From: an uncultured Pelagibacteraceae bacterium
GTDB lineage: Bacteria > Pseudomonadota > Alphaproteobacteria > Pelagibacterales > Pelagibacteraceae
Length of the DNA stretch: 64,000 bases
Assembly (NCBI GenBank): GCA_902596915.1
Contig: CACJVQ010000002.1
Coordinates: 1 to 64,000, forward strand
Direction: 5' to 3'
Below the pieces are notes generated by a model. The model searched no databases. It was given only the letters and a program-made list of their open reading frames with translations, and was not told where the DNA came from. The position numbers were made by a program, and so were the translations under genes. Shown one piece after another: positions 1 to 7,414 of the stretch. Within the stretch, counting starts at the first letter, position 1. Each line of letters opens with the position of its first letter.

Positions 1-175
1 TTTCTATAATTTCTCTCGCATGTAGATAAATAATTCTAATATTTTTATTTCCTTTAACATATCCAAAGAGATCCCTATCACCTCTTTCTGATAGAATTTT
101 GAGCTTTTTAATTTTAAATATATTTAAAGTATCTTTTCTTAATCGACCTTTGCTTGGAATACCAATTTTAATCAT
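1..175 (-). CDS. hisG: ATP phosphoribosyltransferase catalytic subunit, 5' part only
   Basis: This is the first enzyme of histidine synthesis. It joins ATP and PRPP to make phosphoribosyl-ATP. Only about the first 58 codons are in the window; the gene runs off the left edge. The ATG is at 175 and the start of the protein reads MIKIGIPSKGRLR, the typical opening of short-form HisG. It overlaps the 3' end of hisZ by 8 bases, so it is the third gene of a hisS-hisZ-hisG operon. The short HisG form needs HisZ as partner, which fits this neighbour. Confidence 0.85.
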   Translation of the reverse strand, partial: MIKIGIPSKGRLRKDTLNIFKIKKLKILSERGDRDLFGYVKGNKNIRIIYLHAREIIE

Positions 176-1217
176 TTAAACTTATTGCACCTCCAACTGC
201 TGGGATTTTTTTTGAAGATCCTAAATCAGAAATAAGATTGTCATAACGACCTCCATTAACCTGTATTTTTCTAGAGTTTGAATTTATTATAATCTTAAAT
301 ACCATCCCTGTGTAATATTCTAGATGTCTTCCAAAAGAAGATGAAAAATTTACATTTAATTTTGAAACCTTATCTTTTGTGATTGGAAAATAATATTTAC
401 CAACAGTAAGATTTATTTTATTTTTTTTAAAAAAAGCGTTTAGAGTAGTTGCTGCATTGCTCATTTTGCAATTAATTTTTAAATATTCCCTTATAATCTT
501 TACTACATTTTGACCTTTTACTTGTCTTCTAGGATCTTTTATTTTGTTATCAAATCTGATCAGTATTTCTCTTAAGGAACGCCCTGCTATATTTCTGTTT
601 TGATTTTGTTTACATAGTTTAAGGTATCTTTTTTTATCTAACTCAACGATAGTTTCATCAACATCTGAATTAGTCTCTAAACGTCTTAATAATTCATTAA
701 AATAAGCCTCTCGCCAAAAATGTCTTTGTAATCTAAGTTTCCACCTTTTTGGAATATCTAATTTATTTATCAATAAGTTAAATATTTCTACATTTCCTAT
801 TGTTATACTCCCAGACTTATATTTAAATTTATTTAAAACTTTAATACCAGTATTTATTATTTGCTTATCATCTCTTTTTTCATCTTTTGATCCTATGATC
901 TCGAAACCTATTTGATCTCTGATAATTTTTTCATTTTTTTTCTGAACTTTTCTGAATGCTTGACCATTATAAAATACTTTTGAAGATCTCTTTTTTTTTT
1001 GATTGAGATATTTGATACAAGAAGCAATAGTTAAATCAGGTCTTAAACAAATTTCCTTTCCATTCTGATCCATAAATGAAAAAATTAAACTTCTAAATGA
1101 TTCCCCAGATCTCTCGAGAATTAGATTGGTTGGAATTACTGTATCTAAATCTATATAATCAAATCCACTTGATTTTAAAGATTTAAGTATATTTTCAGAT
1201 AAGTTTTTTGACTTCAT
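168..1217 (-). CDS. hisZ: ATP phosphoribosyltransferase regulatory subunit (HisRS-like)
   Basis: HisZ is a catalytically inactive paralogue of histidyl-tRNA synthetase that forms a hetero-octamer with short HisG and confers histidine feedback inhibition. The 349-residue protein has a class II synthetase fold: a motif-1 type LRPDLT (residues 58-63), GQAFRK (85-90) and a C-terminal GGRYD (322-326). It lacks the C-terminal anticodon-binding domain, as expected for HisZ. It starts inside the end of hisS (23-base overlap) and its stop overlaps the hisG start. It therefore sits between its true synthetase relative and its partner enzyme. The call rests on family features and on this context. Confidence 0.85.
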   Translation of the reverse strand: MKSKNLSENILKSLKSSGFDYIDLDTVIPTNLILERSGESFRSLIFSFMDQNGKEICLRPDLTIASCIKYLNQKKKRSSKVFYNGQAFRKVQKKNEKIIRDQIGFEIIGSKDEKRDDKQIINTGIKVLNKFKYKSGSITIGNVEIFNLLINKLDIPKRWKLRLQRHFWREAYFNELLRRLETNSDVDETIVELDKKRYLKLCKQNQNRNIAGRSLREILIRFDNKIKDPRRQVKGQNVVKIIREYLKINCKMSNAATTLNAFFKKNKINLTVGKYYFPITKDKVSKLNVNFSSSFGRHLEYYTGMVFKIIINSNSRKIQVNGGRYDNLISDLGSSKKIPAVGGAISLND

Positions 1218-2589
1218 TTATTAAATCTTTCTTGAGAATTGTTTTGTTGTTCTCACCCTTTACACCCTTTAAATTTTTAATGGTCACTGTATTATCTTTA
1301 AATTCATTTTCTCCACAGATTACTGCAACTGGTAATTGGCGTTTGTTTGCATAAGTAAGCTGTTTACCAAGATTTTTTTTGGTATCTAAAAATATTTCTG
1401 AATTAATATTGTTTTGTCTTAAAAGATCTAAAATTTCGTAGTAGTTTTTTAAGTATTTTTGATCCATCACACACACTAAAACTGGTTTTTGTTCGTCTAA
1501 TTGAAACTGATCTAATTGCATTAATGCAAACAAAAGTCTATCTACACCAAAACTTATACCTGTACCTGGAATATCAACTCCTTTAAATCTTGATATAAGT
1601 TGTGCATAGGCTCCACCTGAACAAATACTCCCAATATCTACCTCTTTACCTTTATTATTTGTAACTTTAAAATTTAAATTAGTTTCAACAATGAAATCAG
1701 AATAATACGCCAATCCTCTGACAATTGTGAAGTTGGTTTTGACTTGATCTAAGTTTGATCCATATCTAAGGATTTCAAAAAAGTCTTCTAATTCCTTGAT
1801 TCCTTCTTGCGATAGTGAATTTTTTAAATTTTGTTTCAGTTCATTTAAATCTTTAATTTTTAAATAATCTAATATTTTAGAAACCTGCTTATCATTTAAG
1901 TCTGCACCTTTTGTAATAGCACCACTAGTATCTTTTCTTTCCTTTCTCAAAAGGTCCTCTACACCTTTTATTCCAAATCCAGGCTTATCAAGTTTATCAA
2001 TTGCCCTAATAACTTTTAATTGTTTTTCCTCAGTTATTTGTAATTCATTTAGTAAACCTTGAACTATTTTTCTGTTACTTACATTGATCGTAAACTGATC
2101 TTTCTTTAATCCACATTCTAAAAGTGTTGCTGAAATTAAATTACAAAGTTCAGCGTTAGCTTGTGATGAACTAACATTTCCTACAATATCAAAATCTGCC
2201 TGCAAAAATTCTCTATATCTTCCATTGCCTGCCTTTTCGTCACGAAATACATTTTGAATAGCATATCTTTTATAAATTGAAGGCAACTCTTGATTATTTT
2301 GAGCAACAAATCTTGCTAGAGGGCTAGATAGGTCATATCTAAGGGTAATATTTTTATCTCCATCTTTAAATGAAAATACATCAGACATAGGATTAGCTTC
2401 ATCTTCTGCTAGAAAAGATCCTATATTTTCACTTATTTCGAACGATGGTGTTTCGAGTGGTTCAGCACCAAACTTAATAAAATTATTCTCAATTACTGAT
2501 AACAGCTTTTTTTTGAGAAGAAGTTTTTTATCCCAACGATCTTCAAATCCTGAGGGCAACCCAGGTATTAATTTATTTTCTTTATTCAT
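1195..2589 (-). CDS. hisS: Histidyl-tRNA synthetase (divergent alphaproteobacterial type)
   Basis: Charges tRNA-His with histidine. I chose the ATG at 2589 (464 residues, starting MNKENKLIPG). The longer frame to 2637 would be translated from inside the tRNA-His gene and its 16 extra residues do not look like protein. Visible motifs: LRYDL (83-87), class II motif 2 around 106-131 (NVFRDEK and GRYREF), the histidine-binding loop RGLAYY (292-297), and motif 3 GTGISFGVDRLL (343-354). The LRYDL and RGLAYY forms differ from the usual bacterial LRPEGT and RGLDYYT and resemble the divergent synthetase of many alphaproteobacteria, which recognises a tRNA-His without G-1. The tRNA-His gene lies only 4 bases upstream. 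A 23-base overlap leads into hisZ. Confidence 0.93.
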   Translation of the reverse strand: MNKENKLIPGLPSGFEDRWDKKLLLKKKLLSVIENNFIKFGAEPLETPSFEISENIGSFLAEDEANPMSDVFSFKDGDKNITLRYDLSSPLARFVAQNNQELPSIYKRYAIQNVFRDEKAGNGRYREFLQADFDIVGNVSSSQANAELCNLISATLLECGLKKDQFTINVSNRKIVQGLLNELQITEEKQLKVIRAIDKLDKPGFGIKGVEDLLRKERKDTSGAITKGADLNDKQVSKILDYLKIKDLNELKQNLKNSLSQEGIKELEDFFEILRYGSNLDQVKTNFTIVRGLAYYSDFIVETNLNFKVTNNKGKEVDIGSICSGGAYAQLISRFKGVDIPGTGISFGVDRLLFALMQLDQFQLDEQKPVLVCVMDQKYLKNYYEILDLLRQNNINSEIFLDTKKNLGKQLTYANKRQLPVAVICGENEFKDNTVTIKNLKGVKGENNKTILKKDLINEVKKLI

Positions 2590-2593
2590 TTTT

Positions 2594-2668
2594 TGGTACC
2601 CTGGCTTGGAATTGAACCAAAAACTAAAGTTCCACAAACTTTCGTGATAACCATTTCACCACCAGGGC
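2594..2668 (-). tRNA. tRNA-His (GTG), no G-1, A73
   Basis: A cloverleaf folds on the minus strand: acceptor 5' strand GCCCTGG pairs with CCAGGGT, the anticodon stem AAAGT/ACTTT closes a 7-base loop TTGTGGA with anticodon GTG, and CCA is encoded. Position 1 is G paired with U72, the discriminator is A73, and the base before the acceptor is T, so the standard bacterial G-1:C73 pair is absent. This is the altered identity set described for an alphaproteobacterial clade. The 3' CCA ends 4 bases before the hisS ATG. Confidence 0.95.
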
Positions 2669-2678
2669 ATGTTATTGT

Positions 2679-2684
2679 TTTATA
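2679..2684 (-). promoter_or_regulatory. Possible -10 box for tRNA-His/hisS
   Basis: On the minus strand TATAAA lies about 11 bases upstream of the tRNA-His 5' end, so transcription would begin within a few bases of the mature tRNA. The -35 region is only AT-rich and not convincing. This is a prediction from position and consensus alone. Confidence 0.35.
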
Positions 2685-2802
2685 CTAAATAGAGTTAAAT
2701 TTAAATTTTAAAATAGTTAAATAGCTAGCTGCAAGCCAGCATGAAATGATGTCTTTTGTGAGATACTAAAATTTTACTATTTTTAATCATGGAGGTTAAA
2801 TA

Positions 2803-2822
2803 GCATTTTAGACTTAAAATGC
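2803..2822. other. Perfect 8-bp hairpin in the cspA to tRNA-His gap
   Basis: GCATTTTA and TAAAATGC are separated by the 4-base loop GACT. The hairpin lies downstream of cspA on the minus strand, following the larger hairpin at 2834-2876. There is no U-tract, so it may act as an mRNA 3'-end stabiliser or a Rho-dependent stop point rather than as a classical terminator. The rest of the gap 2669-2898 shows no gene. Confidence 0.4.
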
Positions 2823-2833
2823 AAGTATGTATT

Positions 2834-2876
2834 GTATAGGAATATTCATAGGGTTTACCTACTTTTATTCCTATAC
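2834..2876 (-). terminator. 11-bp stem-loop after cspA, possible terminator
   Basis: The arms GTATAGGAATA (2834-2844) and TATTCCTATAC (2866-2876) are perfectly complementary around a 21-base loop, starting 22 bases beyond the cspA stop. It probably ends or protects the cspA transcript. No run of U follows on the minus strand, so intrinsic termination is uncertain. Confidence 0.45.
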
Positions 2877-2898
2877 AAAATTTTAAATGAAATAAATT

Positions 2899-3111
2899 TT
2901 AAGAAGTTTTCTTTAAATTCACAGCGCTTGGACCTTTGTCTCCATCCTGAATTTCAAATTCTACAGCGTCGTTCTCATTCAAAAAACGAAGTCCTGCTTC
3001 ACGAACTGCGCTTGCATGAACGAAACAATCTTTTTCTCCGTCTTCTCTTTCTATAAACCCGTAGCCCTTCTTACCGTTGAACCACTTTACTTTTCCTTTT
3101 AATGTACTCAT
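2899..3111 (-). CDS. cspA: Cold shock protein, CspA family
   Basis: A 70-residue single cold-shock domain that binds single-stranded RNA or DNA and melts mRNA structure. RNP1 is KGYGFI (15-20) and RNP2 is FVHAS (30-34). The length is normal for the family. The gene lies after tRNA-Phe on the same strand with a 118-base leader, long for this compact genome and consistent with regulation through the 5' untranslated region. A strong hairpin follows the stop. Family members cannot be told apart from sequence alone, so the symbol denotes the family. Confidence 0.9.
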   Translation of the reverse strand: MSTLKGKVKWFNGKKGYGFIEREDGEKDCFVHASAVREAGLRFLNENDAVEFEIQDGDKGPSAVNLKKTS

Positions 3112-3229
3112 ACTTTTCTTTTACTCTTTCTTTATTATATTAAACTTAGCTAAACTTCAGCTAGCGGGATAGTTATTAGATTTTAAAATTGAATGCAAGC
3201 ATTTTTGCTGCAAGGTTTTATTTCTAAAA

Positions 3230-3305
3230 TGGTGGCTTCGGCGGGACTCGAACCAGCGACACAAGCCTTTTCAGGGCTCTGCTCTACCAACTGAGCTACG
3301 AAGCC
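3230..3305 (-). tRNA. tRNA-Phe (GAA)
   Basis: The cloverleaf is complete: acceptor GGCTTCG pairs with CGAAGCC, discriminator A73, encoded CCA. The anticodon loop CTGAAAA is closed by GAGCC/GGCTT and gives anticodon GAA. It begins 5 bases after the infA stop on the same strand, so it is most likely cut out of an infA-tRNA-Phe(-cspA) transcript. Confidence 0.96.
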
Positions 3306-3310
3306 ATTAT

Positions 3311-3526
3311 CTAAAACCTAAAAATAATTCTTCCTTTTGTCAAATCATAAGGTGTTACTTCCACTGTTACATTATCACCTTGTAGGACTCTAATCCTATT
3401 CTTCCTCAACTTTCCAGCTGTGTGAGCTGTAACAATATGATTATTTTCAAGCTTTACTCGGAACATGGCATTAGGTAATAAATCGATTACTTTACCTTTA
3501 AATTCCAATAAATCTTGTTTCGACAA
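3311..3526 (-). CDS. infA: Translation initiation factor IF-1
   Basis: IF-1 occupies the ribosomal A site during initiation. The 71-residue protein is a single S1-like OB fold with the family pattern [18 protein letters not shown] and a C-terminal KGRIIFRF. The start codon is TTG (3524-3526), preceded by an AGGAG Shine-Dalgarno located in the last codons of hisD. No ATG is available in frame before the hisD stop. The hisD stop lies 6 bases upstream, so the genes are tightly coupled. The TTG start on this initiation factor gene is worth noting. Confidence 0.93.
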   Translation of the reverse strand: MSKQDLLEFKGKVIDLLPNAMFRVKLENNHIVTAHTAGKLRKNRIRVLQGDNVTVEVTPYDLTKGRIIFRF

Positions 3527-3532
3527 ATTTTG

Positions 3533-4804
3533 TTACTCCTTATTTATTCTAGATTTTATACTCAAAGCATGACCTTTTAATTCTTCATACTCAGCGAGAT
3601 GTGTAGCGTATTCTCCTATTTTCTCAACACCTTTTTTTGAAAGAGTTATAAGGCTAATTTTTTTATAAAATTCACTTAAACTTAACCCTGATGAAAATTT
3701 AGCTGATGCATTAGTTGGTAATACATGATTTGTCCCAACAGCATAGTCGCTCAATGCCATAGGAGAATATTTTCCTATACAAATACTTCCCGCATTAACA
3801 ATTTTATCTTTATACTTTTTATAATTGCCAACATTTATTTCTAAGTGTTCAGGAGCTATCTCATTGATTGCATCAATAATTTGTCTATCATTATATACTT
3901 TTAAAATTAGTCCATTACTTTTTATACTTTTAGTGGCAATACTTTGCCTTGGTATCTGTTTTAATTTTAATTCTAAATCTTTTTTAAATTTTTTAATCAA
4001 ATTTAAATCCTTGGTGATTAATATACACTGTGAATTTGAGTCGTGTTCTGCCTGCCCAATCATAGATGTGGTGACTTCGTTTAAATTAGTTTTGCTATCT
4101 GCTAATATTGTTATTTCAGACGGGCCTGCAATCATTCCTTCAATACCTACATCTCCAAAAACTTGTCTTTTAGCACCAGCAACAAAGATATTACCTGGTC
4201 CAACAATTTTATTTACTTTTTGAATATAAGCCAAACTACCTATAGCTTGTGCGCCTCCCATTGAATAAATTTCATTAATTCCTAATTTTTTTGCTGCATA
4301 TAAAACTGCAGGATTTAATTTTCCATTATTTTTTGGATTTGCTAGTACAATTCTTTTTACACCCGCTATTTTTGCTGGAATAGCATTCATTAACAAAGTT
4401 GATGGTAAGTTTGCTGGAACATAAATGCCGATAGATTGAATTGGTACGTATTTATATTCTATTTTATTATTTAAATTATCTTTATAAAAAATGTCTTTAG
4501 TTTTTTGTGCAGTATGAAATTTAAGTATACGTTTATAAGCAAAATCTATAGCTCTTTTAATTGTTGGATCTAAAGATTTAATTGCCTTATTAATTTGCTT
4601 AATACCTGGCTTAATTTGACTATTTTTACTAAATTTTTTCTCATATTTTAAAAGACTTTTATTTTTATTGTTCTTAATATCTTTTAAAATTTTACTGATC
4701 TGAAGCAGGATTTATTTGATCCCTTTTTCAGACCTTCTTAGATCTAAAAATTTTGTTAAAATATTTAAGTAATTTTTTTTATTACAATTAATTATTTTTA
4801 TCAT
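3533..4804 (-). pseudogene. hisD: Histidinol dehydrogenase, interrupted by an in-frame stop at codon 31
   Basis: HisD oxidises histidinol to histidine in two NAD-dependent steps. Reading from the ATG at 4804, the frame gives MIKIINCNKKNYLNI, then LRRSEKGIK, then TAA at 4714-4712. The same frame continues without a break (ILLQISKILKDIKNN) to the normal end at 3533. Catalytic residues downstream are intact: GQAEHD (zinc Gln/His), APEHLE (Glu/His pair), SDYAVGTNH (zinc Asp) and LKGHAL (zinc His). Only one codon is broken, and no shift of frame is involved. The stop lies inside a 35-base copy of dapD sequence (4694-4728). The longest remaining open frame starts at a TTG at 4396 and lacks about 136 N-terminal residues, so it is unlikely to be active. 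It could be a recent mutation, a strain variant, or a sequence error. Confidence 0.85.
4694..4728 (-). repeat. 35-bp exact copy of part of dapD, within hisD
   Basis: Read on the minus strand this block is identical over 35 bases to 12249-12283 (plus strand, in dapD). The copies are read in different frames and the flanks are unrelated. The block contains the hisD stop codon. The orientation makes the two copies inverted repeats about 7.5 kb apart. Confidence 0.95.
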
Positions 4805-5195
4805 TTGCTATTTTTTGATCCTCTAATGTCACTTCAATTACTTCAGCGGCAAGAGTTATAATTCTATTTTTCGAAAATAACATAGTTATTTCAAAATTCT
4901 CCCCTTTCTTAAAAATATCAATTGTTAATAGTTCTAATGTTAGATTAGTGTCATTTTGGTCTATATTCTTAGATTTTGAGGAATTAATAAATTCAAATTT
5001 GATAATACTATTTATCAATTTATTTTTATTTTCCTCTTCTTTACTAAATCTTGCTATTGAAATTAGGAAAATTTTGTTAGAAGCTAAATATTTAACATCG
5101 TCAATATTAACTTTACCCTCAGAGCAGCAAGCTGAAATGATATGAAGATCTTCAGGAGTTTGTGCAATTATCTTTTTTAAATACTGGTTTTCCAT
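4788..5195 (-). CDS. DUF2948 family protein, function unknown
   Basis: A 135-residue soluble protein that matches the alphaproteobacterial DUF2948 pattern: an opening of the type QTPEDLHIISACCSEGKV, a central ISIARFS, and a C-terminal ITLAAEVIEVTLED. No catalytic motif is evident. I start it at the ATG at 5195, which shares one base with the murA stop (TGATG); a TTG one codon earlier is less likely. Its end overlaps the hisD start by 17 bases. The murA-DUF2948-hisD order is, from memory, common in alphaproteobacteria, which supports a conserved but unknown role. Confidence 0.75.
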   Translation of the reverse strand: MENQYLKKIIAQTPEDLHIISACCSEGKVNIDDVKYLASNKIFLISIARFSKEEENKNKLINSIIKFEFINSSKSKNIDQNDTNLTLELLTIDIFKKGENFEITMLFSKNRIITLAAEVIEVTLEDQKIANDKNN

Positions 5196-6457
5196 CAATT
5201 AACACGTCGAATGTTTACCCCAACTTTTCTTAGTTTATTCTCTATATTTTCATATCCTCTATCAAGGTGATAAATTCTATTAATTGTAGACGAACCTTTT
5301 GCAACTATTGCAGCTAAAACTAATGCAACTGAAGCTCTTAAGTCACTAGACATTAATTCTGCGGCTTGAAAGTTAGTATCACCTGAAATAAATGCCTTAT
5401 TTTTTTTAATTAAAATCTCAGCTCCTAATCTTCTTAATTCAGCTACATGCATAAATCTATTTTCGAAAATACTTTCAGTTATTGAACTTTTGCCTTTAGC
5501 CTTACAAAGAAGAACCATAAACTGTGCTTGCAGATCTGTAGGAAAGTTTGGATATTCTTTAGTAACTAAATTGGTTAAATTTTTAATTTTTTTTGGACCA
5601 GATATATGAATTTGTTTTTTGGCTACTTTGATTTTTGCTCCAACTTTTTTTAATAATGATAATTCTGTTTTTATAATGTTTGGGTCAAAATTATTTATTT
5701 TTAAATTACCTCCAGTTAAACATGCTGCTACACAAAAAGTTCCTGTTTCTATTCTATCTGACATCACTGAATAACTTGTACTTTTTAAAGATTTAATTCC
5801 TTCTATCTTCACAGTGCGTTTGCCTATAAATTTTATTTTTGCACCACCTGATTTTAAAAAATTTATTAAATCAATTATTTCCGGTTCGATTGCACAGTTT
5901 CTAAGAATAGTAATTCCATTTGCTAAACATGCAGCTATAATTGTATTTTCAGTTGCTCCAACACTAATTTTTGAAAATCTGATTTTTGCACCTTTGAGTT
6001 TTTCTTTCGTATGTGCGTGGATATAGCCTTTCTTAATATCATATTTCATTCCAAGTTTTTTAAGCGCATTCAAGTGATAATTTACAGGTCTTGCCCCTAT
6101 AAGGCAGCCACCAGGCAAAGAAGTAACAGACTTTTGATGTTTGGCGACAAGTGCTCCTAAAACTAATATTCCAGCTCTCATCGTTCTAACAAGTGAATAT
6201 GATGCAAAAAAATTTTGTTTTTTTTTCTTTGTTATTTTAACAATTTTTCTATTTTTATTAAATTTTATTTCAGAACCAAGAGATTTTAAAAGATTTATCA
6301 TTGTATTTATGTCTTTAACACGAGGTAAATTTTTTATTATGACCTCTTTTTCGAATAAGATTGTTGATGCCAAAATTGGTAAGGCAGCATTTTTTGAACC
6401 CGAAATTGAAATTTCGCCCTTTATTTTGCAAGGACCTTTAACAATAAATTTGTCCAT
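5195..6457 (-). CDS. murA: UDP-N-acetylglucosamine 1-carboxyvinyltransferase
   Basis: Catalyses the first committed step of peptidoglycan synthesis, adding enolpyruvate from PEP to UDP-GlcNAc in the cytoplasm. At 420 residues it has the usual length. Key residues are present: Lys22-Asn23 in SGSKNAALP, the catalytic loop Cys118 in LPGGCLIGARP (the residue alkylated by fosfomycin) and the general base Asp308 in FPTDLQAQ. It is 2 bases from dcd upstream and shares a base with the next gene downstream. Confidence 0.96.
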   Translation of the reverse strand: MDKFIVKGPCKIKGEISISGSKNAALPILASTILFEKEVIIKNLPRVKDINTMINLLKSLGSEIKFNKNRKIVKITKKKKQNFFASYSLVRTMRAGILVLGALVAKHQKSVTSLPGGCLIGARPVNYHLNALKKLGMKYDIKKGYIHAHTKEKLKGAKIRFSKISVGATENTIIAACLANGITILRNCAIEPEIIDLINFLKSGGAKIKFIGKRTVKIEGIKSLKSTSYSVMSDRIETGTFCVAACLTGGNLKINNFDPNIIKTELSLLKKVGAKIKVAKKQIHISGPKKIKNLTNLVTKEYPNFPTDLQAQFMVLLCKAKGKSSITESIFENRFMHVAELRRLGAEILIKKNKAFISGDTNFQAAELMSSDLRASVALVLAAIVAKGSSTINRIYHLDRGYENIENKLRKVGVNIRRVN

Positions 6458-6459
6458 TA

Positions 6460-7014
6460 TTATATTTTTGGAAGTGTAACTCCCTTTTGACCTTGGTATT
6501 TACCATTTCTATCTGCATATGAAACAGCTGGATCCTCATTGCCCTTAATAAAAACAAATTGAGCAACTCCTTCATTGGCATAAATTTTTGCTGGTAATGG
6601 TGTTGTATTAGAAAATTCTAATGTTACATGACCTTCCCAGCCTGGTTCAAGAGGTGTAACGTTGACAATTATTCCACATCTTGCATATGTAGATTTTCCT
6701 AAACATATAACCAAAACATTTTTAGGAATCTTAAAATATTCAACAGTCCTTGCTAATACGAATGAATTGGGTGGTATTATGCATTCAGATGAGTTTTTAG
6801 TAATAAAATTTGAGGATTTAAAATTTTTTGGATCTACAATTTCGGAATTTACGTTGGTAAAAATTTTAAATTCATCAGAAACTCTTGCATCATAACCATA
6901 CGATGATACACCAAATGATATTTTATCTCCTCTAACTTGTTTGTCTTCAAAAGGAGAGATCATATCATTATCTCTGGCCATTTGTATAATCCACTTATCA
7001 GATTGGACCGACAT
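6460..7014 (-). CDS. dcd: dCTP deaminase
   Basis: Converts dCTP to dUTP, feeding dTMP synthesis. The 184-residue protein has the trimeric dUTPase-like fold. Visible signatures are [10 protein letters not shown] (106-115), [16 protein letters not shown] with catalytic Glu133, and a C-terminal [11 protein letters not shown] phosphate-binding tail. The ATG is at 7014 and overlaps the stop of the small gene upstream (TAATG). The presence of a separate Glu133 and the length fit the monofunctional Dcd of proteobacteria. Confidence 0.95.
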   Translation of the reverse strand: MSVQSDKWIIQMARDNDMISPFEDKQVRGDKISFGVSSYGYDARVSDEFKIFTNVNSEIVDPKNFKSSNFITKNSSECIIPPNSFVLARTVEYFKIPKNVLVICLGKSTYARCGIIVNVTPLEPGWEGHVTLEFSNTTPLPAKIYANEGVAQFVFIKGNEDPAVSYADRNGKYQGQKGVTLPKI

Positions 7015-7118
7015 TATTTATTTTTTTTCTTTGTTTTTTTTTGAAATTCTTTTCTTTTTTTTAAATTTTTTCTTAAGGCAAGTTCAAGTTTACTAAAATT
7101 ATTCTTTTTTGAACTCAT
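7014..7118 (-). CDS. 34-residue basic protein, unknown
   Basis: A short frame starts with ATG at 7118 and ends in TAA that shares its last base with the dcd start. The product begins [18 protein letters not shown] and ends in a lysine-rich tail, about 45% Lys/Arg in all. The core [15 protein letters not shown] resembles short basic proteins found beside dcd in other alphaproteobacteria. The tight coupling at both ends (3 bases after the previous gene, 1-base overlap with dcd) supports it as a real gene. Function unknown; it could bind nucleic acid. Confidence 0.6.
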   Translation of the reverse strand: MSSKKNNFSKLELALRKNLKKRKEFQKKTKKKNK

Positions 7119-7121
7119 TAT

Positions 7122-7319
7122 TTATTTTTTGTCAGGATTTGTAAGATGGTCAAGGGTTATGACCTGATCAAGAGGAATGGTTTTATCTTCTTCAATTTTT
7201 TCTGGGCCAGTTTTCACCTGCTTCTTAGCTCTTTTTTCAGCAAGTTTTTTTTCTCTTTTTGCTTTTTTTTCCATGAGCTTTGCATTTTTATTAGCTCCAT
7301 ATGTGTAGTGAATTCCCAT
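7122..7319 (-). CDS. 65-residue charged protein, unknown
   Basis: It starts with ATG at 7319 (MGIHYTYGANKNAKLMEKK). Residues 15-36 form a Lys/Arg/Glu-rich stretch likely to be a single charged helix, followed by an acidic and hydrophobic tail with IPLDQVITLDHL. No membrane segment or known domain. It appears to be the first gene of the run that continues through the 34-residue protein, dcd and murA. I cannot assign a function. Confidence 0.65.
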   Translation of the reverse strand: MGIHYTYGANKNAKLMEKKAKREKKLAEKRAKKQVKTGPEKIEEDKTIPLDQVITLDHLTNPDKK

Positions 7320-7374
7320 AACATTATCCTTTAATAGATATAACGTATTTTAAAAAAAAAATTAAGGCAATAAT

Positions 7375-7403
7375 TTGAAAAAATTAAATTTATACACTAA
7401 TTT
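7375..7403 (+). promoter_or_regulatory. Possible sigma70 promoter of tRNA-Thr
   Basis: TTGAAA (7375-7380) and TAATTT (7398-7403) are 17 bases apart and 11 bases from the tRNA 5' end. The match is moderate and the region is AT-rich, so chance agreement is possible. The rest of the gap 7320-7414 shows nothing else. Confidence 0.3.
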
Positions 7404-7414
7404 AAGTAAATATT

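Noticed and set aside
2590-2637. A 48-base extension of hisS upstream of 2589
   Set aside because: It reads through the tRNA-His gene on the same strand and adds 16 residues without family similarity.
3533-4396. A 287-residue frame starting at TTG 4396 as the complete hisD
   Set aside because: HisD-like sequence continues in the same frame upstream to the stop and beyond to an ATG at 4804; the fragment lacks the N-terminal third.
4700-4720. Frameshift as the cause of the hisD break
   Set aside because: The protein is in the same frame on both sides of the stop; only one codon is affected, so no indel is needed. Readthrough by selenocysteine or pyrrolysine is also unlikely because the codon is TAA.
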